A DNA stretch of 64,000 bases from Paragonimus skrjabini miyazakii. Lineage: Eukaryota; Platyhelminthes; Trematoda; Plagiorchiida; Troglotrematidae. Location: the NCBI GenBank assembly GCA_014338405.1, contig JTDE01001078.1, positions 35,636 through 99,635 of the forward strand. The letters run 5' to 3'. This document shows positions 40,301 to 55,300 of this stretch, one piece after another. Under the pieces are notes generated by a model. The model worked only from the letters and a program-made list of their open reading frames with translations, was not told the DNA's origin and ran no database searches. Both the position numbers and the translations under genes were made by a program. Within the stretch, counting starts at the first letter, position 1; every line of letters starts with the position of its first letter.

Positions 40301-43300
40301 ACTCGAAGCTACATCAGGCTTTTGGGAGATACTAGATGCTTTTCGACCCCGGCGGTCACGGTCAAACATTGTGCAATCAGTGCCCATTGTTTGATGGTAC
40401 CTATTCTAACCCTCTTCTTTCTGATATAAAAGACAACGGTGTCGTACTTATAAAGTAGTTCTGTTGTATACACATACGATGGTGCGTAACCACCTAAGCA
40501 CTCTCACGCGGTCAGTAGTGCGACATACAATCCTATAAGTGCATCTGCTTTACGTCTGGTTGCTCCCATTGGTGTGTCTGACAAGGTTGCATTTGGAAGA
40601 ACCAAAATCCCAATCAGCATAGCCCTCTGGATCGATGCTATGCACAAGCTTGATTATCAAATCAAGGTATAAGTCTAGCAATGTTACCAACAAACGTCTC
40701 TAAGACTTCGGGGACACCGGCAATTAAAAACGCGCACGCTCTGAATGAGGCAGGTTTCTCAACTGTGCAATAAAACTACTCGCACGGTGGCGTTATATAC
40801 TCGGCCTGAAACATATACAGTTGCCATGGACGGTGCAAGCGCCATCCGAACTTTGTGATCTTATCAGACGCTCCATCAGTGCGGATGCAGCTTCCACAGT
40901 AAATGAACCCTTCAACCAGGTGCATTTCCGCCAGTCTCGTGAGAATAATTTACACTTAGAACAGGCTGACGAAGCCATCAACATATTTGTGAGGTTCAGG
41001 GCGTCCTGTGAACCATCACAGATGGGAACAACGCTGACTGCACACACTGGATCTCGACGCCTAATGCTAGGAAATACTCTCACATAATGATATTCGCAGT
41101 CTTGTGAAGCACTCCAGGAATAGAGGAAAGCGCCGGACAAGCTATTCGCATCCGCCTTGAAATGCTGAAGGTCGGTAATAAACTGTCAAAAACCTTAATT
41201 CAACAAGAAGTCGGATTGTAAATGGTTTTCAGGATGCTGACACTCATCAGATGCACCTTTCTTTAATAACCAATATCAAAACGCAGCGTTGCCAATTGAA
41301 TTGAAAACTTCTATGACGTCTAACTAGATAATTGTCAGCCTTATAATAAGAACGGCGATGTGCTAGCATCCGATGGAGTTTGAAGATTCGACCATTGTAG
41401 CTAAGGCCACGGAAAACCCCAACTTGTTCCTCACGAATATGTTGCTCACGCCTTATGTCTAGGCTGAGAGAAACAATAGCAGCAAACAGACTCGACGCTA
41501 CAAAAGGCAGGATAGTCTGTCGATGGTCCGTTCGTCCAAGTCAGATTCCTTGGCCTGTGAGGAAGTCGATCGCGAGGGGTTTGACCTGGGGCCACTGATT
41601 CGAATAGCTAACCTAATAGGGTAGCAATCAACGTGATATGGGTTTGCTTTCCATAATGCAATGCTAACAGCACATCGACACAAGTAGACTCTAATCATCT
41701 CGCGAAAAACAAGTGAAACAGAATTTGAATTCGACGGCAAATATGTGCGCAAAATCACAACTCTATCGAATACGGATACAGACACGGATGATTATTACGA
41801 CCACAAAAATTTAAACATTGGTCTACCGTCGAACATCAACTCACCCTGACAATCCACCGCAGACAGAAAAGTGACAAACAGTGGCAACACATGCTCGGCC
41901 CGATCACCCAACATGTCCACACCTTTAGTCAACCGAACGGAGATAAACTGCATCACGTGGTCCATCAGATCTAATGAACACGGAAAGGCTGACGCAGACC
42001 GAGACAGGCGAGGAGTTCTCGTCTGGGGATCATCGTCCAAATCAATTTGGTAACCCATGGAACAGAGGATGAACTGTGGGGAGGAAACATTTCACATGTG
42101 AAACGAAACAGATGGACATACGTACACATAAACGAACGTCCCTGTAGGGCACAGTGATACGAAAGGAACTGATTAAAGTATGTTAACAACTGTTTAAGCA
42201 GCAGCTAATTCGTCTCCACCAATCAAACAACAGGTGTTATCTTAAACATTCAAACTGCTTGCTCTTCACGTGCAACTGGTACACGGATTCACTTGGCCTT
42301 TGGATGAAAACATTAGGAAAGATAGCAGTATACCGGGCTCATCGGTTAACGATGAAGCAACGAACATCAGATAAGTTGGGTGATAGAGATCGCAGAAAAG
42401 CAATTAACGATGAAGTTGTTTGTCTATAAGATGTTTGCGTTTTTATCGCTTGCGTTCACATACGGGAGTTTCATGGGTGCAGTACCACTATTTTCAATAA
42501 TTTACCTCCACACTAAAGTTTTCTCATGGTTGTGAAGCAGCAAAACATCAGATTACAAAAATCGATTAAATTTACGCATACACAAACACACTTGGTATCT
42601 CAGCTTTCGTATGAAGTAGGTGGCGGGGCACCGCTTAGCAAGCGAGGTCTTAGAGAATTCATAGTAGTAACCACAATAACCCATATATATTATATATGGC
42701 TTGAATGCACACGGTCTATTTTCGACAACCGATTTGGATCGGATGCAGTCACAAGTGCTCGGAATTATGATTATACTATTACATGATGTTAATTCGCAAA
42801 GTGATACCCAATGACCGGTTCCTTTCCTGTCTAGAATCATCAGGTAAAAACAATCTGGCAATGCGAAAGGTGCCTATTCCATCTATGTTCGGACTATATT
42901 CAATTGATGAGTGCAAACCAGGACGAAAGCGGCAATCGAATATCAGTTTGAGCATGAGCATAAATAAATCAATCATAATCACCAGGTTGAACGCTTGCGG
43001 CAGTAATCTGTGCAAGCCAATAGTCTGTGGTTTTTCCTTTGAAATTATTAGGTTTTCTATACGTTCAACCAAAAAGCGAACTTCCACAATCACTGCCACT
43101 AATGGTGCCGATCAGATTTCATGCGGAAACACGTTAACGGACAGCACAGAGGGACGCATGATGCATCAATTAATGAGTTGTACTTGGCATACTATGAAAT
43201 ATTATGTCATCAAGTAGAAAGCGCTGGCAAGGTATTGATTAGTTGCGCGCAGTCCTAACTGGTGATTAAAACAACTTCATACTTGGAAATTCCGCGAGTA

Positions 43301-46300
43301 ATTAATTACCTATCATCATTATGCGAACGTGTTAGAAACACGTGATAAGGGGGCAAATGAAAAGTTCTTGGTTCAAAACAAACGGACAGACGCGCTAACC
43401 TCGATGAGGACGCGAAGGAAACGAAAAGCCATCATTTCAGTCTCCATTGGTAGAGCATCAATAGCGGGAAACTGAGGCAAGAGCTGCAACACATAGATCA
43501 GAGCAGTGCTCAGACCGATGAGGTGCGACTGAACTGACGGGCGTAACAGGGGATCTATAATGCGACAAGATTAAAATAAACAAGAAGGGGATATACAGCA
43601 CACGAAACGTATCAGACGTTTTCGATTCGTTTCTTGGAAGTATGTGAAACATTTAGACTAAAAGGATAAACGGAAATGTTTCTTCGATTAGGATCACGAC
43701 TTGAGGAAATGTTTTAGTTGATAACCGTTTGATTGCCACCTTTAATAGGATAGTTCTGAAGCACAATACTCGGAAGATCACTTTCATTCGGCCTATGCTG
43801 TCTATCCCGCTATGCACAGTCAGCAGTAGTAGTGAAAACAAGCTTCATTTCACGAAATATAACAACCATAACTGTAATATATGGATAAACTAAGTAAAAT
43901 AAGCATGAAAACAGTTGTAGTGTGAGTTCGAGGACAGAAAAAATTAGACAACAAAGTCCCTTATTGTCTCTATAACACAAACAAATACAGTGCAAAGTTT
44001 CATTATCTGAAGATCTTGACAAGAAAATCACGAACACAGAAGTCGACGTTTAGACCCTCGATGCTTTAAACTTTAACAGATTTAAGTGTTAGTAAAAGTT
44101 TTGCATAAAAGCAATCCAAATACCTGTGGTTTGCAAGATGAACCAATTGGATTCCGTGATAGTTCGCTGAATTCGTTCGAAGAGAAGTTGTTGACTAAAA
44201 ATGGACAGAAACACACAAAAAGCGAATAAACTGTTTAACCATTGACTATAGCCTCAATTAGAAAGGAACTTCAGCTTCTAATTCAGATGGTCAGAGTCAT
44301 ACAAGCATAACTTAGTCTGACAAAAAAACGAGCAGACTATGGCAATTCTGCGAATGATTAGAGAATCACCGTGGTAAAGCAACTACTGTAAGTCTACAGG
44401 TACATGTTAAACAATAGACATCCAGGTTGAATACACAGTGATCTAATAAAATTCAAAGAGATGTTTTGACGTTCGTTTGAGAACCCAATCAACTGGGTCT
44501 GTGAATTCAGAACCGCCTGATCTGAATAGCTTATAGGTCCAGAGTAAGGATGATGCATTAAAAGAAGTTTACCAGAATCTAAGGCGGACGGCAAAGCCAG
44601 ACCGTTTACATTCTCGTCGACGATTTGGTGTACTTAACAAACATTATGACACACAGCATGAAACAAACCGATGAGATTATGCTCGTTTTCTCTGTGAAAC
44701 CTGTTCTTAAGAAGAAACTTTTATGGATATAATTGAAATGGTCATCATATAGTTGCGAGTACAACCAACTGAGAGACATAAAAACGTACAACGGGTTCAA
44801 TTGTTACTGGCAGTAAGTGTGATCAGTGGATGGGTTGTACGATGTCACATATATGAAGTACAGGTTGGCAACGTGTTGATATACATGACGTCGAACCTTT
44901 ATCTTGGCTTACGTATTCTGAATCCGATTGAGAAACATCTGGGATCTCTGGTCGTAATGTCAACAGTTTGGAAGCGTTTGCTGCAAATCTGACCAATGTA
45001 TGAAACGCAATTCCACAAACAGCAGTGAACAAACTAACGTTTGGCATAAACAGAACGCGGACAACACTCGTAACTCACTACCAAAAGCAGAACAATCTAA
45101 TGTGAACTAATTGGTACAAAATAGAAATGTTGAAAACTTAGACTTTCAATTCTATATTGGAGGAGATATATTTTGAAGCCGATTATAAACTAAAATGGCC
45201 AAGCGCCCTTCCTACTAGCCACAAATCTTGGTGTCCTATGTGGACACAATTTTTTCTATACTTTTCTTCTTATTTCAGCTTGCTGCCGGTTCACAATGAA
45301 TGGGGCCTAATGAAGTATGTAGATTATATAGTACTCGGTGTCCAATATTCCGGGACATCGTACTCCCTCGTCCAGTAGAATGGCATTACCTAATTGATTG
45401 GCGGGTCCTACGTACGCTCCTGATTGCACAATACGTCCTTCTTAATCAAACGAACTATTAGTGTTGATAGTTCCCCAATACACGTTGAAAACAATCATCA
45501 TTTTGAAGTAAGACTGAACCACAAGCTGACCTGGTCCCATGAGAATAACAATGTTTTTACCGAAGTAAGAAGACTTAGATATCATGCTGTACGTTTTATG
45601 TTGTTTTCAATCCCGGATAATCTTATCATTAGCTTTCTGAAGGCATACTACCCCCTTCCCATGGGGTATACTATAATGTAGCTGTTTCTCTTGGTTTAAA
45701 TTGAAATATCATAAACCCTTTTTTTATATAAACACATGAAGTAGCTGCTTGAAGTCGGCGCTAGTAATCGATCCACGATTCTAAAGCAAGATTTTAAAAT
45801 CGTATGGCTCTAAAATATAGTCCAATTCTAATCATCCTCTTCATCGACATATTTTCAAACGTACACCTGCATTCTCAGTTAGGTCTGGTTTCACGTTTAC
45901 ATATGGTCGTATCCGTGTCTACAGTTCTGTAATCCTTTACTTAGCACGGTTTCATATTATATCCGATAAACTCGTGGAAGAGCTGGCTGTGAAATTGAGC
46001 AACTAACCTTTACAAAGTATTGTCTGTCAAAGGTGTGCTTGTGTAAATGCCAAGTATTCACCTCTTGAGGTTCATAAAGCAACTTCTTAATCAGTATACA
46101 TACGTAGCTGCAGACTTACATGTGCGCTGGCCCAGAAGGAATAAAGTAATTGGATATTGCTATTGTCAATCCCTTACCTGATCATTGCTGAATACGGCTT
46201 CTCCAACCAGTAAACATCTCACTCGACTGAGCATAATTCAACTAAACTCGGCGTATTAACCATCGGAGATATAACTTCAGTGAGTGACTGTAGTATACAA

Positions 46301-49300
46301 GCTAGACCGAAGAGCCACAATTTCCCTACTGCAGGGTAAATAGAATAAACGGCGGACAGAAGCTCCCGGATGAGCGATTCAACGATGGCATGGACATCCC
46401 CACAAATACAAAGTGAGGAGTGCGTGAGCTTGGATTATTGGAAGGAGCTTGTTGGTCTGAATCACATCGTCACTGGCTAGATCCAAAAAAAGGTTACCAC
46501 AGGAATACATGCTATCAATGTTGTATAAACGGAGTGAAGAGCTATTTTCAACTGACAATTCACTGACGAACGAGAAAACCCCGTAATAGTCGTGCAAACG
46601 TAATACTGCCTTTTCCGAATATGTTCTGTGTCCAGTTAAACGGAGGGGTAACTAATCCTACGGGCTTACGCGAAGATAAATTTTAAAAAAATCAAATAAT
46701 CAAAGAATGAACAGTAATGAGCAAAGATCGCCTAAGCGATTGACAGCCGATGCATGTCGATGAAGCAAATCGACAGTATGAGTCGTCACTTTTTTATGAC
46801 AGGCACGAATTGGCTAACAGGCCTCGACCACGTTTTGTCCACAAGTAGGCAAATGTATGTACAATTTGGGTAGCTGAGCGCTGGAAACCATCCCACTCAT
46901 TTTTGTTGAAGAATGTAAGTACTTAAAGTCAGTATCATGTAATCGGTTAGACTGAACAAAACATAGATTGTAGTACGTAGAAACAACGGTCAGGGGATGA
47001 AAATGAGTCGAGTCAATTCTGTACGAAGTGCCAAAAACTTATTGGAGGTCGTCAACGGTCACGCACTCACGGTAGCAACTCATCAAATAAAACTAAAAGA
47101 GGTACTCACAGTGGAGATTGAAAATTCTGACAACACTCGAGAACCAAATCTACAAACTACAGACGCGCCACCTGCACCATTATCTTAAAGTGTGTATGTT
47201 AAACAATTTGTTCGAAAGTCAATAGCTTTCCATTAGATCGCGGACCGATATGATGAAATGCTAACAGCAAGGCATACTGAAAAGAAAGGACGCTCATCAT
47301 ATGCAAACACATCATTTTAATGAAAATCAGACTATCTGACAAACAGTGCATTTCGTTATGCAAGGCCGCTGATACAGACGATTAGTACTCAACTTACACA
47401 TCTTTAAAATGAGAGACTGCCGCTCTAACTTACCCGATTCGGAACAAAGGTCCCAATTTGCCAGTTACCGGGATTGTCACTATAGATTTATCCGATTCGC
47501 GAGTTGGTGGCAGCGATACTGCTATTGTGGATTTGTAGTATGTTGACGTAGGAGAAGAAGAGCAGGCTGTTGTGGTCGACAGACCGAGCACCAAGGTGTA
47601 ATACAACAGATAAGGAGAACAACGTGAACAACATTGTGCTAATACACATGTTATGCGATGTTCCGTTCCTGGGGCTAACTTTGGTCCAGATGTAGCCAGA
47701 GTTTGCATTAGTCTCGTCGCTATTCGTGTGCTGCTGACTGATGGGTTGTGATGAAGCAACGACTGTGCCATCTCCAGAAGCCACGTGTTGGTGCCCTCTT
47801 CAAGTTGCTGTGGATTACAATCGAAACAGAAGAAGTCGGACAAACTTGAATTGTCCCCATATTCCAATAACATTCATAACTGGTGGTCATTGCAAACAGA
47901 AGTTCGCGTAATTCTCAATGAAGGATTACAGTTCACATTCATATATGAAACTTAGAACAGACTACATAGGTTAGCACACTATTAACAACAAACGGCAAAC
48001 AAATTTTATATTCCAAACATATTACGCAGAATGGCTTACTTGTAACGCAGACGCAATGTCCAGTACGGGTTGAATGTCGCGGACCGGTGAACTATAACCG
48101 ACCGCATAGACGCCATCGTTCCCCGCCTGTATAAATCGATCAATTGCCTGTTCGAGCAGATCGCCTAATTCTAGCAGGGATGGTCGTAATGTTCGTGAGC
48201 TTTTGGGCAGCCGCGTACAATAGTCCATAAGTGTGGTCAACGGAATGGTTATGGAACACTGAAAAGCACAACAGACAAGTAAAAATCAGTGCATTCTGAA
48301 TTCGTCGGAAGGGACAAACCAGAAGAAACTTGAAAATGTCACCTGCCATAACGTTCCAACAAATCACGTCGATAGACCGTAAACAAAATTTGTCCGTGAC
48401 TGTATCGACCCGATACTTTGGCGGACCATGTTGAGGATAAAATGTTAGATGCAACGTGCCTCCACATACTGAAAACAAGGCTGTTTGGTCGAGTCCGGTC
48501 CCTTCTGAACTGTCGCAAATCCTCAAACTGATGGTAGGTAATCCTATGTAACAGTGCTGTATCACACACTCTACATAGACCTTTCTGTAATATACGATAA
48601 TTACAATGAATGTCTCTGTACATAACCTTTGAATCTTTAAATCAATTATCCGATTTGGCCTCAAGAAAGCAAAAAGTAAGAGATGCGCCATTAATGATCA
48701 TCCGTTTTGACCACTGACTTCGGAATAAACCGTAAAGTTATTTGGACAGTCCAACATTATTCTTGATTGATAGGTTTACCTTACGCAACTTTTATCATAA
48801 AATTGTTGGTGAATTTTTAAAGAAATGTTGATGGTGCAAGTGGAGTTGTAGTGGTATAAACCGACCTCGTTTATCAGACATGTAGTGCGTCAGTGAATGA
48901 ACCGAAATAAGCACAAATAAACAGGGAACAAAAACGCAGGCCCACGAAATGGGGGAAATTACGTATTTTAACGTCCCAATATGATTATACATGAACCCGG
49001 ACATAATTACCCCCAAGGGATTAGTTAAGAGTTGCGATGTGCACACATGGTTGATGAGATCGTCAATAAAGTAAGAGCAAGAACACATGATTGATCATCC
49101 GGACAAGACCCAACCTCTTCAAACTGACTGAATCTACACGCATTGTCTTGTCCACAGGGATTGTGACGACGGGGTTTATGAAGGAAGTGCAGCAATAACA
49201 TCGATTAGGGATGAGCCAAACTCCATTTCTGACTACCTTGCAAAATCCAACTGGTCTGAACAGAAAACGAAAAACCGTTCAACCTGCGGACTCTCCGAAA

Positions 49301-52300
49301 ATATCAACGTGTTTTGCATTCCTGTGAAAGCGATTTATGTGGACAGTTTTCCGCATAAATCACCAGACAAAACCTGGTTCTATATACTAACGTTGCTGGA
49401 GTACTCGTATTTAAAAGTAACACCTTACTGTTAACCGGTTCGTTGTACTCGAACAGAAGCGAGAACATAAAATATGAAACAAGGCGATCTTCGCAAATCT
49501 AAGTCAAGTCGGGCCACGTGGGGACGTTTCTCTGAAGCTTAAGAGCAGTGCTATTCTAAGGCTGCGAAGCATAGCCAATTAAAGTGAGGAACATACATTG
49601 TTTTCACATGTATCACAGCCAATGACTACGACCAATAACATGCATTGGGTGGTATCCATGAGCGAACAACAATGAAGTTTGGGTGTGGATATTTGGTAGT
49701 GTGGGCCAAGTAAGGCCATCTATTCGATAGCTACGGTTGCATAGGTTAAAGTGGAGAGCTGGTGTACTAAAGACGTTAAATAACCGTTTTTCCTGTCAAC
49801 ACATACTCTGCATATATCTAAACTGACTGGCGTAAGATGCGAGGTGGACCAAGAATGACTTGCCAATACGAAGTGAAGAAAACTAACGAAAGAATAGCTC
49901 CTATAAGTTATGTTCATCCTATAGGCTGGAGTCCATGTGAACTACGGTTGGAGCATTGAGAAGAGGATGGCTAATCGGACTCAGTTGCGCTGTTGTCGTT
50001 TGACTGAGCTGCTTACAAAGTAAGTGAAACTAATTGAGAAAGCCTTGTTGTCCATGCAGTCTCACTCTTGTAACTTGTTCGTTTGTTTGTAATGTGTTGC
50101 ACTTTCACGTTGCACATTTGAGGAGACATAAAGGATTGGTTAGAAAACAGGCTTCCTTCAAAACATCATCTTTACTTATAAATCAGAACTTGCTCCTTTC
50201 TTTTCGTGAATGTACTGAAGCTAAGTACTAGCAACAGTCCCTGATGTATTGCAGTTGATTATAAAATCAGAAGCTGACAAACAATAACACTTTTCTAACG
50301 CTGATTTCGTAAAACACCTAGTAGTTAGAAACGATGTGACACCCTGACATAATTAACCCGCTGGTAGCACAAAAACGAAATCAGTGGTAAAGGTAGTAGC
50401 TGTTCCAGTGTTAACAAAATGTCACTGCTGAGAACTGAAGAAGGATTAACACTTCAGATTTGTCCGTGATGAGAATGTACCGAAAATTCCACGTAAGTAG
50501 CATTCGAGAGACTCGCTATCGATCCAAATTTTCTGACAAAGTATACAGACCATACGGCCTGTGTAATGGTTTTTACGTGAAAATGTTATGAACGAGGACA
50601 AAACACAGTCTCCGACGTGGTAAATGCAGCTGATCCCCAGCTAAAAAATCTTCCGATGAAACAGTGATGTGTACTCCACGTGAATACAAAGTAACCGTGT
50701 TAGCAAACATCATCATCATAACAGCCATGAGCCTGACCAAAAGGTACTGTGACTCGGGCTGCCGTTCACCTCAACAGTGACGTAGAATATCCTAGAAGAA
50801 AACGTTACTGAGGAGGCTGAAAATTATTGAGAGAAGACTAACAGGAAGAATTAGAAATGGTATGGAAACAGGTCCGCCATTGACTGCGACACATCGCCAT
50901 CTCGGATAGCGTCTCTAACCAGCGGTTTGAGTGATCACGAGGACCCCATCCAGGCAGGCGACACCTACCACTTTGCTCAATGGAGCAGTCAGGGCCTTCA
51001 TATTTCGTGACCATGTTGTTGCTTGACCACCACGTGGTTTGACCCAACTGTTGGTGGCCTCAGCATATAATGCCCGGCACGGTAAACGATCAGATGACAT
51101 ACGGAGTACGTGACCTAAACATCGCAAGCTGTGCAACGTAATTAGCTGACCAACTGACCGCGCATCCCGAGTGTTCCGGAATACGCGCCGGCGAACTGCC
51201 ACATTGCTCACGTGATCAGTCCACTTAATATGGGCCGATTCGCGGAGACAACGATGGTCAAACACAGCAAGACTGTTGATGTCTTCTTTGTGAACAGGCC
51301 ACGTTTCCGAACCATAAAGCAAAATGGAACTCACACAGGCATTATATACCCTTCCTTTCAACGACAACCGGACGTCTTTTCGACGCCACAGATGACGCAG
51401 TTTGGCAAAGGCAACTCGTGCCTTTGCGATCCTCGCTGACATCTCATCAGCAATATTACAGGCTGACGAGATAGTGCTACCCAAGTATGTGAAACTGTCC
51501 ACAGTCTCAAGCGGATTACCTGCAATGAAGAAAATAGGAGTTGAAGTGCCCCAGTCTTGAAGCAACACGTTGCACCTTGAAGGTGCAAAGCGCATTTCAT
51601 ACAAACCAACTCGATCGCTCAACCTGTCCAGCATGGTTTGCATGTTTTCGGCAGAGGGGCTAAATAAGACAATGTCGTCCGCGTACTCCAGATCGGTCAA
51701 TCTAGCGCCAGGGAGAAGCTCAACACTAAGTCCACTGGATTCCCAAAGCGCACCCTCCAGAATGTCGTCCATGACAAAATTGAACAGGAAGGGGGAAATC
51801 GGACACCCTTGAAGAACACTACTAGAAGTGATGAACGCCCGAGACAGTTGTCCATAGACTCTCATCCTGCTTGCAGAGCGAGCATACAGTGATCTCAGTA
51901 GATTCACGTATTTCTCTGCTACTCCCTTGCGGAGAAGGCAGCTCCAGAGAACGTTACGAGCAACTGAATCGAAAGCAGCCTTCAGGTCCAAAAAGACCAC
52001 GACTGTCGGCTGTCTGTAACAGTGCCGACGTTCCAAGATCCGTCGCAAGGTAAAAATATGATCAACGCAACCTCGACCGGATCGGAATCCTGCCTGTTCT
52101 TCGCGTATCTGGCTTTCTCTGGGCTTAGTAAGTCGACGTAAAATGAGACCAGTGAGTAACTTGGACGCAATAGACACCAAACTGATGCTCCTGTGATTGT
52201 CACATAGACTTCGAGCCCCCTTTTTGAAAACGGGAATGACTGTTGATAGGCACCAATCACGAGGCACCTCTTCAGTCTTCCAAATCGTCTGGAGGAGTTT

Positions 52301-55300
52301 TGTCAGTTCTGATATCAACCTCTCCCCACCATCCTTGAAAAGAGAGGGAGAGAGGAGATCTGGTCCAGGAGCCTTATTACGCTTTAATGATTAAAGCTCA
52401 AGGACCACTTCTGCTTCCGACGGAGGACCGTCTGGAGTGCAACAACTGACCAATCGGGTACCGTCGTCCACATGATCTGGTTGAGGCCAGCTGAACTGTT
52501 CTTCAAAATGTTCAGCCCACCTGTCAAGTCGGCGCGATTGACTGGTAACAAGTGAACCATCTTTTTCACATATGGCCTCACTTACACCGACTCGACGACC
52601 AGTACAACCACAGATCAGGGAGAAAAGACTCCTGCTATTCCCAGATAAAAAGGCTCTTTCCATCTCTTTCGACTGTTCTACCAAGTAGTGTTCACGGTCT
52701 TTGCACAAACTTTTAGTCAGCTTGCGTTTAAGTTCTCGACGGTCATCATCATATTTGGAACCAGATGGGATCGAGCGACGCTTGTTCATAAGGTTTATCG
52801 ACGTGACAGAAATCCAGTGCTGTCGCAAGTGAACAGCCCCATCGGAGCATGCCTGCTCGCAGCATACCTTCATAGCTTCGGCGATTTGTTCCCAGTGTTC
52901 ATTAGGATCCTTCATCTGACTTGAACTGGGCAACTTCTTCACCAACGCCTTTTGGTAAGCGTCCTTTACATCCTCATCGCTCGAATGCCACTTTGCATTT
53001 ACGAGCGTATGTCCTCTGGGCAAATGATAAAACAAAACGGGCACGCACAACAGCATGGTCCGAGTCCAGGTGGTTGCTCCGAAAGGCACGACAGTCCTTA
53101 ACAGAGTGGCGCCACCTGTAACTAACTGATATATGATCCAACTGTGTCCACGGTTGGGAGGCATATTAGCAAACAGTCGGATCATTGAATGATGTTTCAT
53201 CTCAAGGCAAGCCCACCAAACGAGCAGATTATGCAGTCAAATCATTCTCATGCAGAAGGTCGTTCGCCAGAGACTTTATGCGAAAAAGGAACGAAAAAAA
53301 TACCTGTGAATCGGGCGAATTGTCCAAAACAATTGTCTGTAACAGCCGAGATGCCTCCCGGATTGCGAAGATCTGTAATCCAAGAGGCAGCGGGTTTCGC
53401 AGACAGTTGGAACATTCTTTGAAGGGCCAAGCGGTTGCAGATTCAGCAGCTGTGCGAGATCTTGGCGCGATGAAATGATCGAACATAATAGCCAAATGTG
53501 GTCCAACAGCACCTGGGTGCAACGGTTTGGACAACCATTGTAGGAACAGCCGAATTTGCCAGATGGTCTAAATGAAAACAACAAACATATGAACGATCAA
53601 GTAATGTAGCCAGGATGCACTGTTATGATGAGTACCTTCTATACGCGCAAGAGTTAAGTGGTAAATGTCTACTAAACAACATTAAGATACTAAGATTGGA
53701 AAAGTTCCACTATTTCGAGATAAAAGAGTAAGGCGAGGTTACAGATTAGCCTCAGCCGACAAAAAAGACGAATGAGTCAACACAAGGGGCTTGAGGAAAG
53801 GAAAGACTATTACTTAGAACAGGGATGAAGGCTTCAGTAGCAAAATAGTTGCGGCTAGGAAACAATAGATGGGCTGACTGCTTTCAAGCTGTCTGAATCT
53901 AGAAGACAATCACAGAGATCTCGCAGAGTGAACCAGAAACCGTGACTGGTAATCGGTGTTTTCGACACCGAGCTTCGGTAATAAGTACAAGTTCATGAGA
54001 GCCGATTAAAGACGCATATAGTATGGGGAATCAGAAAGAGCCGACTTCAATGACTTATCAACATGACCGCTTTCGGCCTATATCCCATATCTGTGATGTG
54101 AAAACTGATAACTTTTCTTATATTCTACGGAAAGTCGAATGAATCGAGATCGCCGTCATAGTGTCACCGAAGTGCATAAAATAACATGATACTACGTTAG
54201 TGAATGCCATATACCAGTTAAATCAAAATATGTGCACCATTTTAGTTGCCCACAAAAATGAAATATTATGAGAACGCACAGAATGCAGTACAGAACACAG
54301 ATATGGACTACCTACTGCCAAGTTTGGTAGGATTTGTGCAAAGCCACTCAAAAAGAGGCGACTGGCTTCAGGACATTGACAAATCCTGTCGAAAAGCTCC
54401 CGAAATGGTGGGGAATGGGTTTGCCAGAGGAAGAAAAAGTGTTTTAAGCCGAATTCGACGCTATCCGTTCCTATCTCCGGTTGTAGTAAACTTGTGAGAA
54501 CAGCCAAACTCTGTGTGGAGAAGGAAAAACGGGGACAAAAGAAAGGAATACGTTCAAAGGAAACGCTTTTGATCAAGTGGGCGTTTTATGAGCATTTCAG
54601 TTCCAATCTATAAGAACGGATAGACAACGATGCAGTCACATGTTGTATCCGGAAAATTTTAACGAAAATTTAATAGCATGGCAATTCCACCTGAGAGTAT
54701 AACAAAGAACAGGCACAAATAATAAGTCTTAAGTAACTGTACAGAGATCCTGTATTGAACGTATGTACACGTTTAAACGCAACCTTCGAGTATAGATAAT
54801 CTTTACAGCCAGGGACTTTCAAAAACAAACGTGATTCCAGTTTAGCTCTTGTACCTATAGGTTACCGGTGACTTGAAGGAAGAATATCAGGTTCTCAAAC
54901 CTTTAAGACATGCTCTAATTAAGCTGACAGGATAGCCAGCATATAACGTTAATAACCAAATGTAGATGCACCGCATCAAGATTTTGACTTCAAATTTGCT
55001 TTCCACAGTTAAGGTTCGTTTGTGTTAACACCAAGTAGCACGAGCGACGGAGGATGGAAAAAGGTATGCAGGTTTCAAAAATGTTTCGCGTATGAGCAAA
55101 CTGGTACGCAAGCTTACAAATGAATGGTATGTCTATGCAAATGGTATATCAGATAGTACGACTTAATAAACACAGATACCTCCCAATTGCGCACATTTTT
55201 AGAGAGACGAACAGCATGTACGATGTTGACACGCCTCATAAATTGACAGACAGAGAAAAATTATGCCTTTAAAGGACGTAGTGCTCACTTTCTCCCCACG

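Noticed and set aside
42779..43217. Overlapping long open frames on both strands (106 and 144 residues), the minus one hydrophobic
   Set aside because: The flanking HTT exons (43400 and 42073) join in phase 0 without it, neither strand shows a known domain, and no start context or second exon was seen.
52391..53200. Treating the 269-residue open frame as a host gene next to HTT
   Set aside because: Its 3' half is in frame with the RTE reverse transcriptase, and it lies almost entirely inside the 10 bp target duplication. The part right of 53165 is flanking intron.
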